Source of the DNA: Planctomycetota bacterium
GTDB taxonomy: Bacteria; Planctomycetota; Planctomycetia; Pirellulales; Thermoguttaceae
Direction: 5' to 3'
NCBI GenBank assembly: GCA_013202535.1
Contig: JABMRP010001137.1
Location: 1-7,824 of the forward strand
DNA length: 7,824 nucleotides
The notes under the pieces are model-generated. The model saw nothing but the letters and a program-made list of their open reading frames with translations. It was not told where the DNA came from and searched no databases. Position 1 is the stretch's first letter, and each line of letters begins with the position of its first letter. Of this stretch, positions 1 to 5,953 are shown piece after piece. A program made the position numbers and the translations under genes.

Positions 1-822
1 ATCAAACGATGCGACGAGAACACCATCGGTGTGGTGCCGACGCTGGGTGTCACCTTCACCTGCCAATTCGAGCCGGTGAAAGCGGTGGCGGACGCCTTGG
101 ACCAACTGGAGCAGGACCAGGGGCTGGACATTCGGATGCACGTCGACGGCGCCAGCGGCGGGTTTCTCGCGCCGTTCTGCGCGCCCGACCTGGTCTGGGA
201 CTTCCGCATTCCGCGCGTCAAGTCGATCAACGCGTCGGGCCACAAATTCGGGCTTTCGCCGCTGGGCGTCGGCTGGGTGATCTGGCGCGAGGCGGTTGAT
301 CTCCCCGCAGACCTCGTCTTCTGGGTCAACTACCTGGGCGGCAACATGCGCGATATCGCGTTGAACTTCTCACGACCGGGCGGGCAGATTGTCTGTCAGT
401 ACTACAACTTTCTCCGTCTGGGCAAGGAAGGCTACCGCAAGATTCACACGGCCTGCTACGAAACGGCAAAGTACATCGCCGGTGAAATCGAGAAGCTGGG
501 ACCGTTCGAAATCATCTACGGCGGTGAGATGAACGCGGGCATCCCGGCGTTGCGTTGGAAGATGAAAGACGGCGTGGACCCGGGGTTCAGCCTCTACGAC
601 CTCGCCGATCGCCTGCGGACTCGCGGCTGGCAGGTCCCCGCCTACTCCCTGCCGGCCAACCGCCAGGATCTGGCCATCCAGCGGATCCTGGTGCGGCATG
701 GCGTCAGTCGGGACCTGGGCTCCCTGCTGATGGACGACATCAAACGAGCGATCGACTACTTCCAGCAGCACCCGGTCCACACACCAATGACGTCCGAAGA
801 AGCCACCGGTTTTCATCACTAG
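1..822 (+). CDS. gadB: Glutamate decarboxylase, C-terminal part (5' end outside window)
   Basis: PLP-dependent glutamate decarboxylase, converting L-glutamate to GABA plus CO2 with uptake of a cytoplasmic proton. The frame is open from base 1 and stops at TAG 820-822, giving 273 residues of a protein of about 467. The motif HVDGASGGF (fragment residues 47-55) holds the Asp (D49) that contacts the PLP ring nitrogen. [10 protein letters not shown] holds the Schiff-base lysine (K82). Their 33-residue spacing equals that of D243 and K276 in E. coli GadB, as I recall it. Further family blocks are [22 protein letters not shown] and [11 protein letters not shown]. The protein ends GFHH; the last His aligns with E. 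coli His465, which closes the active site at neutral pH. No antiporter (GadC) gene is visible, because the upstream side is outside the window. The gene converges on tRNA-Val with an 8-bp gap. Family assignment is firm; use in acid resistance is inference. Confidence 0.95.
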   Translation: MKRCDENTIGVVPTLGVTFTCQFEPVKAVADALDQLEQDQGLDIRMHVDGASGGFLAPFCAPDLVWDFRIPRVKSINASGHKFGLSPLGVGWVIWREAVDLPADLVFWVNYLGGNMRDIALNFSRPGGQIVCQYYNFLRLGKEGYRKIHTACYETAKYIAGEIEKLGPFEIIYGGEMNAGIPALRWKMKDGVDPGFSLYDLADRLRTRGWQVPAYSLPANRQDLAIQRILVRHGVSRDLGSLLMDDIKRAIDYFQQHPVHTPMTSEEATGFHH

Positions 823-830
823 GGACGAAG

Positions 831-904
831 TGGGCGATGACGGACTCGAACCGCCGACATCCACGGTGTAAACGTGGCGCTCTAGCCAACTGAGCTAATC
901 GCCC
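831..904 (-). tRNA. tRNA-Val (anticodon UAC)
   Basis: A complete cloverleaf reads on the minus strand. The acceptor stem is GGGCGAT/ATCGCCC. The D arm is GCTC...GAGC. The anticodon stem CCACG/CGTGG closes the loop TTTACAC, so the anticodon is TAC (UAC), reading GUA and related valine codons. The variable loop has five bases. The T arm is GGCGG-TTCGAGT-CCGTC with one G-U pair. The discriminator base is A (position 831). CCA is not encoded; the next bases are CTT, so CCA must be added by nucleotidyltransferase. The length is 74 nt. The gene sits between the converging decarboxylase and the kinase gene, which lies upstream on the same strand. I see no clear terminator hairpin with a U-run after it. 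Confidence 0.97.
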
Positions 905-919
905 GATGCCAATTCCCTT

Positions 920-949
920 ATCCTACCGGGCGGTGGTCCGGGGTGTCAA
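920..949 (-). promoter_or_regulatory. Sigma70-type promoter for tRNA-Val
   Basis: On the minus strand a perfect -35 box TTGACA (944-949) is followed, after an 18-bp spacer, by the -10-like box TAGGAT (920-925). Transcription would start about 8-9 nt upstream of the tRNA 5' end at 904, a normal short tRNA leader. The -35 box overlaps the TGA stop codon (946-948) of the upstream kinase gene, so the tRNA promoter is built into the end of that gene. Seen by eye, not scored. Confidence 0.6.
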
Positions 950-3897
950 TCGTTGGCGGACGGCACCAGCGGCGACTTCGGCTGCGGCGGGATGGGCAGG
1001 AGGTTGGCCTGCATTCCCACGTCGCGTCCGTATCGGGCCGCGGCCAGGGCGGGGTTGTCGGCCACCGGGCTCAACGTGTAGCCGGCCGGTCCGTGCGTAC
1101 AGACCGGCGAACCGGCGGGCGGGAGTTCCTGCCAAAGGACGCCGCCGAAAACCGGCCCCGCTTCCTCTTCGGCCGGCCATGCCCCGATCCAGGCGGTCGC
1201 ATCGAACGAGACCATGTCGTCGGTCCCGGCAATCTTCCACAGGGTGGTGAATCCCTCGAAAAAATTGTGGTCGCCTTTCCATGTGAACCGGCTCTGTAAA
1301 TCGGCAACGCTGCCCGAACCGGCTTGTTCGACCAACGGGACCTCCGCCGTACCCATCACGATGCTACCCGAGCAGGTGACATGCACCGGAAGCGGCGGAT
1401 GGAGAGAAACGGCGGCGCTGCTGGCACGGTACAATCCGCCGCGGAAAACGGCCGTTACGTGGCGCAGATCGATCTGCAGCCGATCGTCGGGGCCAACGGC
1501 CGTTGCCGCCGACTCGATGAGCGCAAAAGGCTCGGTAACCACGACCAGTCCGTTCTCCCAGGCCAGTTGGACCGGCTGCCCGGAATCGATGTGGACAAAG
1601 GCGGCTTCGCCGCGGGCAATACAGTCGGTTAGCTGAATTTCCACACTCGACGGCCCCGTGTTGCCCTCGGCATCGGTCTCCTCGGGAAGGGACGCGCCGT
1701 CGGCCGTATCGGTTGCCGAGCGGATTCGTATAAACGATGCGCCCGGATGAAGGGCCGTCGATTGGGCCGACGTGTTGGAGATCGTTAGCGAACACTTTTC
1801 CAAACGGACGGCTCGGGCACGCTGCACTTCGATAATCGACCAGTGGTCGGTGATGACTTCGCCGGACAGATCCAATTCCAACGCCACGCCCGAGAGAGTC
1901 AATTGGCCGCCGATCACGGTGAGCACGCTCCGATCGTCTACGGCGGACTGCGGGTCGGGCCGAAAAGCGACGACGGGGCGAAATCCCGCGCCGGCGCGAA
2001 TCGTCAAGTCGAGATCGGTCATCCGCACCGGCGACTCAGCCTGGGGGCCGTCGAAGTGCAACTCGATCACGTCTCCCGATTCCGCCTCACCGCGGGCCGC
2101 CAACAGCGACGGAAACGTCCCCGGGGCTTCACTGCCCGGAGCCACGATCAGGCATCGCGGCCCGTCGGAGACCGCAGGGGTGTCCGGGGCCGGCGGCGAG
2201 GTCGAATCGCGACCGGCTAGCGTGAGTGTTTCACCCTCCGGCGTGTTTTCTCCGGCCGCCGTCAGTCCGGCTCCTCCGGCCGCTGCAAGCGAGATGCCGT
2301 CGCCGGTCGGCGGGATCCCCAGTTCGGTGCTCCCCGGCCCGTGAGTGTCATCTCGACGCCCGGTGCCCGGACCGATGGCGCCTGCGGAGACGTCCGTCGG
2401 TTCACCCGGCGGTTTCGTTTCGTTGCCGGTGGCCAGGTGCCCCGCCGGATCGCCGGATCCGCTCGATGGCGTTTCCCCAGGCGGAATGCCGGTTGTGTTT
2501 GGCGGGGCCTCGGGTGGCGACGCGGCCGGCGGCTTGTCGTTCGGCTGGCCGTCGGGGTCCCGCGGCGGAGGGAGCTGTGTGTCCGGGTGGGTTTCCCGGT
2601 CGGCCCGCGGCGCGGCGTCGGCCTCGTTCCCCATCTCGCTCAGCAGCGGCGGCAGATGCGGCTGGTTGCGGCGTGCCGAAGCCGACCAGAACTGGTTCAG
2701 CAGGAACACCACCACCAGCAGGGCGGCGGCCGGTAAGAGCCACGGAAGGTGACGCGCCCACAGAGGTGCTTGCCGACGTCCTCTCGCCTGGATTTCGATT
2801 TCCAGTCCCGTTCCCGGCACACCCAACTCCTCGGCCACCGGCAGCAAGTCCTCGACCAACTCTGCCGGATGGGCGTACCGCCGGCGAGGATCCTTGACCA
2901 GCATTTTCCGGATCACGGCGGCCAGCGGGTCGGGCAGATCGGGACGAAGCTGCCGCAGTTCCGCGGGCTCTTCCGACTGGTGCTGAAGAAGCTTCTGCAG
3001 CACCGTGCCTCCCGGAAACGGTGGGTGCCCGGCCAGCATGAAGTAGAACGTACATCCCAACGAGTAGATGTCGCTACGGACGTCGGCGGCGCGCGGATCG
3101 CGGGCTTGTTCCGGCGAGATGTAGTCGAAAGTTCCCAGGGTCACGCCGCTGGCCGTCAGGTCGTCGGCGACGTGGTCGAATTTTTGTAGTCGGGCCAGAC
3201 CCATGTCGACCAGCTTGGCTCGACCTTGCGGTGTGATCAAAATGTTCGACGGCTTGATGTCGCGATGCACGACGTCGCGCTCGGCCGCGTGAGCCAGCGC
3301 ACTGGCGACTTGCAGTACGTAACTGACCGTGTCGGTCAGGGGCAAGGGACCGTGCTGTTGCACGAGATCGCGAATGTTGATGCCTTCGATGAACTCGAAC
3401 GCGATGTAATGAAGCCCCCGGTCCTCGCCCACGTAGTAGACCCGGGCGATGTTGTCGTGGTCCAGTCGCGCGGCCGACTGTGCCTCGTTCTTAAACCGTT
3501 GGATGGTCTCCGCGTCGGTTGCCTGATTGGGCAACAGGATCTTCAACGCGACCGTTCGCGCCAGGCGCGTATCCAGCGCGCGAAACACGCGCCCCATCCC
3601 CCCACCGGCAACATACTCCAGCAGATCGAAGTGCCCGATGCGCTCACCCACAATCAGTTCGGCCGGATCGCGCGGGGCACCTTCGGAGGCGGTCGACGCA
3701 TACGGAGGAATACTGGAAATGACCGTCAACTGGTCGTCGGAGGCCAACTCGGCGGGGGGAAACAAAGAGCCCGTGGAACTGCCCTCGGCAGCGGCATGTT
3801 TCTCCGGCACCAACGGATCGCCAGCGGATGCCGTGACGGACGATGCCGTGACGGAGGAAGATTCCAGCGGTTGATTCTGCGAAGCCGAATCGCTCAT
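946..3897 (-). CDS. Membrane-anchored Hanks-type Ser/Thr protein kinase with beta-helix-like outer domain
   Basis: 983 residues. A Ser/Thr-rich N-terminus (about 1-85) precedes the kinase domain (about 88-355). The domain has the Gly-rich loop AGGGMGRVF (97-105), ATP lysine K119 in VALKI, helix-C Glu E138, catalytic loop HRDIKPSN (211-218, catalytic D213), Mg-binding D231 in DMG instead of DFG, GTFDYISPEQ (255-264) and DVRSDIYSLG (272-281). One hydrophobic span (about 384-403, LPWLLPAAALLVVVFLL) follows. A Pro/Gly/Thr-rich linker (about 410-578) leads to an outer domain (about 580-983) of repeating short beta strands. This suggests a parallel beta-helix, a fold that often ends in a segment like NPALAAARYGRDVG near residue 948. 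The kinase should face the cytoplasm and the C-terminus outward, as in sensor kinases. Start ATG 3895-3897 has AGGTGG 10 nt upstream. Stop TGA lies in the tRNA-Val promoter. Substrate and ligand are unknown. Confidence 0.93.
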   Translation of the reverse strand: MSDSASQNQPLESSSVTASSVTASAGDPLVPEKHAAAEGSSTGSLFPPAELASDDQLTVISSIPPYASTASEGAPRDPAELIVGERIGHFDLLEYVAGGGMGRVFRALDTRLARTVALKILLPNQATDAETIQRFKNEAQSAARLDHDNIARVYYVGEDRGLHYIAFEFIEGINIRDLVQQHGPLPLTDTVSYVLQVASALAHAAERDVVHRDIKPSNILITPQGRAKLVDMGLARLQKFDHVADDLTASGVTLGTFDYISPEQARDPRAADVRSDIYSLGCTFYFMLAGHPPFPGGTVLQKLLQHQSEEPAELRQLRPDLPDPLAAVIRKMLVKDPRRRYAHPAELVEDLLPVAEELGVPGTGLEIEIQARGRRQAPLWARHLPWLLPAAALLVVVFLLNQFWSASARRNQPHLPPLLSEMGNEADAAPRADRETHPDTQLPPPRDPDGQPNDKPPAASPPEAPPNTTGIPPGETPSSGSGDPAGHLATGNETKPPGEPTDVSAGAIGPGTGRRDDTHGPGSTELGIPPTGDGISLAAAGGAGLTAAGENTPEGETLTLAGRDSTSPPAPDTPAVSDGPRCLIVAPGSEAPGTFPSLLAARGEAESGDVIELHFDGPQAESPVRMTDLDLTIRAGAGFRPVVAFRPDPQSAVDDRSVLTVIGGQLTLSGVALELDLSGEVITDHWSIIEVQRARAVRLEKCSLTISNTSAQSTALHPGASFIRIRSATDTADGASLPEETDAEGNTGPSSVEIQLTDCIARGEAAFVHIDSGQPVQLAWENGLVVVTEPFALIESAATAVGPDDRLQIDLRHVTAVFRGGLYRASSAAVSLHPPLPVHVTCSGSIVMGTAEVPLVEQAGSGSVADLQSRFTWKGDHNFFEGFTTLWKIAGTDDMVSFDATAWIGAWPAEEEAGPVFGGVLWQELPPAGSPVCTHGPAGYTLSPVADNPALAAARYGRDVGMQANLLPIPPQPKSPLVPSAND

Positions 3898-4105
3898 GGA
3901 TGTTCTGCCACCTGGGTTGCCACCCGGTCCGAGTCGTACGCAACCGGCTTCGCCTCATCATCCCCATGCGCATCGGGATCCCTCCGATGAAATCGAACGG
4001 ACCGAGGGATTCCTTTCCCCGAGTTGCGTTGGGCGAACGCCCGCGGACGTGGGAATTCGGTCACCATTCCCCGAGACGGAGGTTCCAGAGACGGAGGCAC
4101 CGGCA
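3898..4105 (-). other. Long 5' leader of the kinase gene
   Basis: If transcription starts near 4105, as the promoter at 4112-4140 predicts, the kinase mRNA has a leader of about 208 nt. It holds a 15-bp tandem repeat near its 5' end, a possible small hairpin (GGTTGC 3915-3920 with GCAACC 3940-3945) just upstream of the AGGTGG ribosome-binding site (3908-3913), and an open frame (4100 down to 3894). That frame begins GTG about 5 nt after the predicted start site and ends in TGA overlapping the kinase ATG (ATGA). I recognise no riboswitch class. Confidence 0.4.
4073..4097. repeat. Two copies of GAGACGGAGG, 15-bp period
   Basis: GAGACGGAGG occurs at 4073-4082 and again at 4088-4097, perfect copies with a 15-bp period. 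On the minus strand they read CCTCCGTCTC twice, within the first 35 nt of the predicted kinase leader, just downstream of its -10 box. The placement would suit an operator or a leader structure, but two short copies can arise by chance or slippage. Confidence 0.5.
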
Positions 4106-4111
4106 GCCTTT

Positions 4112-4140
4112 ATTTTAACTGGCGGCGGTGGACACGTCAA
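4112..4140 (-). promoter_or_regulatory. Sigma70-type promoter for the kinase gene
   Basis: Minus strand: -35 TTGACG (4135-4140), 17-bp spacer, -10 TAAAAT (4112-4117). Each box matches the TTGACA/TATAAT consensus at five of six bases. Predicted start is near 4105. It is back to back with the plus-strand promoter at 4195-4223, with 54 bp between the two -35 boxes, so a regulator bound between them could act on both genes. Confidence 0.6.
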
Positions 4141-4194
4141 ACTTCGGCCATGCCACCGCGTTTCGGCCGTCCGCCGCGACACCCCCCGAGGCAA

Positions 4195-4223
4195 TTGATC
4201 ACCCCGGCCGGCAGCCCTATAAT
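4195..4223 (+). promoter_or_regulatory. Sigma70-type promoter for the TIM-barrel gene
   Basis: Plus strand: -35 TTGATC (4195-4200), 17-bp spacer, perfect -10 TATAAT (4218-4223). Predicted start is near 4230, leaving a leader of about 42 nt before the GTG start. A perfect -10 in a GC-rich background with optimal spacing makes this the most convincing promoter in the window. Confidence 0.7.
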
Positions 4224-4258
4224 GCGTCGCTGGCCGGAAAACCAACAGAACCCCCCCT

Positions 4259-4264
4259 GAGGAG
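4259..4264 (+). promoter_or_regulatory. Ribosome-binding site that fixes the GTG start of the TIM-barrel gene
   Basis: GAGGAG lies 7 nt before GTG at 4272. The frame is open much further upstream, with an ATG at 4128, but that start would lie before the promoter and would put over 45 odd residues ahead of the Tat signal. The next in-frame ATG (4290) has no comparable site. GTG 4272 is therefore preferred. Confidence 0.75.
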
Positions 4265-4271
4265 CCGTATC

Positions 4272-5198
4272 GTGAAGAACACCGCCACTATGAGGCAGGC
4301 CGTGAAGAACGTCGTCGATCGCCGCGCATTCCTCCGAACGGCCGGGGCGGCATCGGCCGGAGTCGGTCTGCTGAGTCTCCTTCCGGGATCGGTTTCGGGG
4401 GCCGAAGCAGCGGTGGGTGCTCCGAGAGCCGAGAAACTGGGGTGGCATTTGGGATGCCAGGCCTACAGTTTCAATCGCTTCACTTTCTACGAGGCGCTGG
4501 ACAAAGTGGCCTCGCTGGGGTTGCATTGCGTTGAGGCTTATCCCGGCCAGAAGCTGTCGGCCGAGAGACCCGATGTGAAAACCGACGAGTCGCTGCCGGC
4601 TGCGGTGCGCGGCGAAATTAAGAAGCGGCTGGCCGACCAAGGGATCAAGCTTCGCAACTACGGTGTATGCGGGCTGTCGAAGGACGAAGGGGCCAGCCGC
4701 CGAACGTTCGAGTTTGCCAAGGACATGGGAATCGAGACCATCGTTTCCGAACCGGCGCCCGACGCAATGGACGTGATCGGCAAGCTGTGCGACGAGTACG
4801 AGATCAACGTGGCGCTGCATAATCATCCCGAGCCGTCGCGATATTGGAATCCCGACACCGTACTGAAAGCCTGCGAGGGCCGGAGCAAGCGGATCGGGGC
4901 CTGTGCCGACACGGGCCATTGGATGCGATCGGGCATCAATCCGGTCGACGCGATCAAGAAACTCCAGGGCCGGATCGTCTCCTTCCATTTCAAGGATCTC
5001 AATAAATACGGCCGGCAAGGCGCACACGACGTCGTTTGGGGTACGGGCAAGGCCGACGTCGAGGCCATCCTTCGGGAGGTGCATCGGCAGGGATTCCAGG
5101 GCGTCTTCTCCATTGAGTACGAACACAACTGGGACAACTCCCTGCCCGAGATCGCCCAGTGTGTTGCATATTTCGATCAGGTGGCCGGTCGTTTGTAG
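4272..5198 (+). CDS. Tat-exported sugar phosphate isomerase/epimerase-family TIM-barrel protein
   Basis: 308 residues from GTG. The N-terminus has a twin-arginine signal: DRRAFLRTAG (16-25), a hydrophobic Ala/Gly/Leu stretch (about 23-41) and a likely cleavage after SGA (42-44). This points to export of a folded, perhaps metal-loaded enzyme. The rest matches the xylose-isomerase-like TIM barrel (AP endonuclease 2 family, Pfam PF01261). It starts LGCQAYSFNRF (60-70). Likely divalent-metal and acid/base residues are E160, H183/H185 in LHNHPE, D213 and H216 in ADTGHW, H239 in FHFKD and E282/E284 in IEYEH. The D-x-x-H and the 26-residue D-to-H spacing match tagatose 3-epimerase. Such exported paralogues are common in Planctomycetes, and some relatives act on 3-keto-sugars. 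The substrate cannot be read from sequence. Own promoter; divergent from the kinase; apparently monocistronic. Confidence 0.9.
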   Translation: MKNTATMRQAVKNVVDRRAFLRTAGAASAGVGLLSLLPGSVSGAEAAVGAPRAEKLGWHLGCQAYSFNRFTFYEALDKVASLGLHCVEAYPGQKLSAERPDVKTDESLPAAVRGEIKKRLADQGIKLRNYGVCGLSKDEGASRRTFEFAKDMGIETIVSEPAPDAMDVIGKLCDEYEINVALHNHPEPSRYWNPDTVLKACEGRSKRIGACADTGHWMRSGINPVDAIKKLQGRIVSFHFKDLNKYGRQGAHDVVWGTGKADVEAILREVHRQGFQGVFSIEYEHNWDNSLPEIAQCVAYFDQVAGRL

Positions 5199-5307
5199 GA
5201 AGAGATATGGCGTTCCATCCGTCGTCCGAAGTGGTCCGGCTCTGGCCAGGGGCGGTCCATTCCTTACTTTTCTTCTGTTGGACACCTTGGAAAACAGTAA
5301 TCTCCCG

Positions 5308-5332
5308 ACTGCCCACTTCTTAGGCAGTTTCT
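5308..5332 (+). terminator. Possible weak terminator or alternative-hairpin site after the TIM-barrel gene
   Basis: ACTGCC (5308-5313) and GGCAGT (5323-5328) form a 6-bp stem with a 9-nt loop, followed by TTCT. The U-tract is poor, so termination would be weak. GGCAG (5323-5327) can instead pair with CTGCC (5336-5340), and GCCCA (5311-5315) with TGGGC (5332-5336), so competing structures exist. Confidence 0.3.
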
Positions 5333-5356
5333 GGGCTGCCTGAATCCTCGGCGTTT

Positions 5357-5375
5357 GTGCCCAAAAAACGGGCAC
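5357..5375. repeat. Perfect inverted repeat GTGCCC / GGGCAC with A-rich loop
   Basis: GTGCCC (5357-5362) and GGGCAC (5370-5375) are perfect arms around the 7-base loop AAAAAAC. No U-run follows on either strand, so this is not a standard terminator. It could be a protein-binding site or an RNA hairpin upstream of the ribbon-helix-helix gene. Confidence 0.5.
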
Positions 5376-5517
5376 GTGAATGCATTGACGTAACTGCTGT
5401 CACTGCAAGCACATCGGGCGAGCTATTGACCGCATCATAAGATTCCGACAGACGGACAGCGGATGGACCGTTGACCGAACGAATCCCAAATGGAATCTGA
5501 GCGGGAGCCGCGGAGAA

Positions 5518-5571
5518 ATGGACTCGACCGAAAAGAAACAAGAGATGGACCCGGCCGGAAAAAAACAAGAG
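5518..5571 (+). repeat. 27-bp tandem duplication including the start codon
   Basis: 5518-5544 and 5545-5571 are adjacent copies with 23 of 27 bases identical. Each begins ATGGAC and ends AAACAAGAG. They encode MDSTEKKQE and MDPAGKKQE, so the duplication keeps the frame and gives the gene two in-frame ATG codons. Confidence 0.9.
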
Positions 5572-5931
5572 ATCGCCCGAAAGGCCGAAGGCCTTTACGC
5601 CAAGAACCCCGACTGGGTCTCCTTTTACAGGGAGGTCCTCGGCTTGGGTGGTCTGGTGCGACGGATGTATCCCTCACGCGAGTCGTTGGAGGAATTCGAG
5701 CAGACGGAGGAATATGCGAGAATCCAAGAGCTACTCGTCGGGCTACGCTGCAAGGGGCCGGTGGCCGCCAGCGAAGACGAGCCGACCAAGATGATTACCG
5801 TCCGCATCCCCAAGAGCTTGCACGACGCATTGCGGGTCGAGGCCCATGAGCATTGCACGAGCATGAACAAGCTCTGCATCTCCAAGCTGCTGCAATTCAT
5901 CGACCAGCAGCGCGTGCCGGATATGACTTAG
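5518..5931 (+). CDS. Conserved-type protein with C-terminal ribbon-helix-helix (Arc/CopG/HicB-like) motif
   Basis: 137 residues, no signal peptide or membrane span. Residues 1-18 are a duplicated, lysine- and glutamate-rich 9-mer. Residues about 22-77 form a helical region with the segment NPDWVSFYREVLGLGGLVRRMYP (starting at 30). Residues about 90-129 fit a ribbon-helix-helix unit: strand MITVRIP (92-98), helix A from KSLHDALRVEAH (99-110), and helix B from SMNKLCISKLLQFI (115-128). The pattern resembles the C-terminal DNA-binding part of HicB antitoxins. It would be a dimeric DNA-binding repressor acting in the cytoplasm. No toxin-like partner lies next to it: upstream is non-coding and downstream is rnpB, so it looks orphan. 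Start ATG 5518 has GGGAG (5503-5507) 10 nt upstream; ATG 5545 is an alternative. The N-terminal domain I do not recognise by name. Confidence 0.82.
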   Translation: MDSTEKKQEMDPAGKKQEIARKAEGLYAKNPDWVSFYREVLGLGGLVRRMYPSRESLEEFEQTEEYARIQELLVGLRCKGPVAASEDEPTKMITVRIPKSLHDALRVEAHEHCTSMNKLCISKLLQFIDQQRVPDMT

Positions 5932-5953
5932 AAAAAAGTGGGCTGAAGCGGAC
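5932..5953 (-). terminator. rnpB: U-tract after the RNase P RNA 3' end
   Basis: Reading the minus strand, the closing strand of P1 (GTCCGCTTCAGCCC, 5953 to 5940) is followed by CA and then TTTTTT, starting three bases after P1 ends and running to 5932. The P1 partner lies some 440 nt upstream, so this is not a classical local hairpin terminator, but the long P1 helix plus U-run may serve as one. It abuts the stop codon of the converging ribbon-helix-helix gene (5929-5931). Confidence 0.35.

Larger units (their letters stand above)
5199..5517. other. Intergenic region between TIM-barrel and ribbon-helix-helix genes
   Basis: These 319 bases hold no ORF that looks like a protein. Two hairpins are visible (separate entries at 5308-5332 and 5357-5375). 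I found no well-spaced sigma70 promoter for the downstream gene. TTGAC occurs three times (near 5385, 5426 and 5471) and a TAAGAT (5438-5443) could be a -10 box, but none pair at 16-18 bp. A different sigma factor, or transcription from upstream, is possible. Confidence 0.5.

Noticed and set aside
370..864. 164-codon minus-strand open frame
   Set aside because: Antisense to glutamate decarboxylase and starting inside tRNA-Val; no recognisable motif.
831..904. tRNA-Val as an integration site for a mobile element
   Set aside because: No integrase, no repeated tRNA 3' end elsewhere in the window, and both flanks carry ordinary genes.
2226..2897. Long plus-strand open frames opposite the kinase linker
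   Set aside because: Arg/Pro-rich shadows of the Pro/Gly/Thr-rich linker; all lie inside the well-supported kinase gene.
4128..4271. N-terminal extension of the TIM-barrel protein from ATG 4128
   Set aside because: The ATG lies upstream of the perfect TATAAT promoter, has no ribosome-binding site, and would bury the Tat signal.
4137..5375. 412-codon minus-strand open frame
   Set aside because: It is antisense to the TIM-barrel gene, whose family motifs are clear. Its translation shows no domain pattern and follows the codon structure of the real gene.
5320..5568. 82-codon minus-strand open frame upstream of the ribbon-helix-helix gene
   Set aside because: Its N-terminal FSGRVH/FGRVH pattern is just the 27-bp tandem repeat read backwards, and it crosses the hairpin region. 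No homology pattern.
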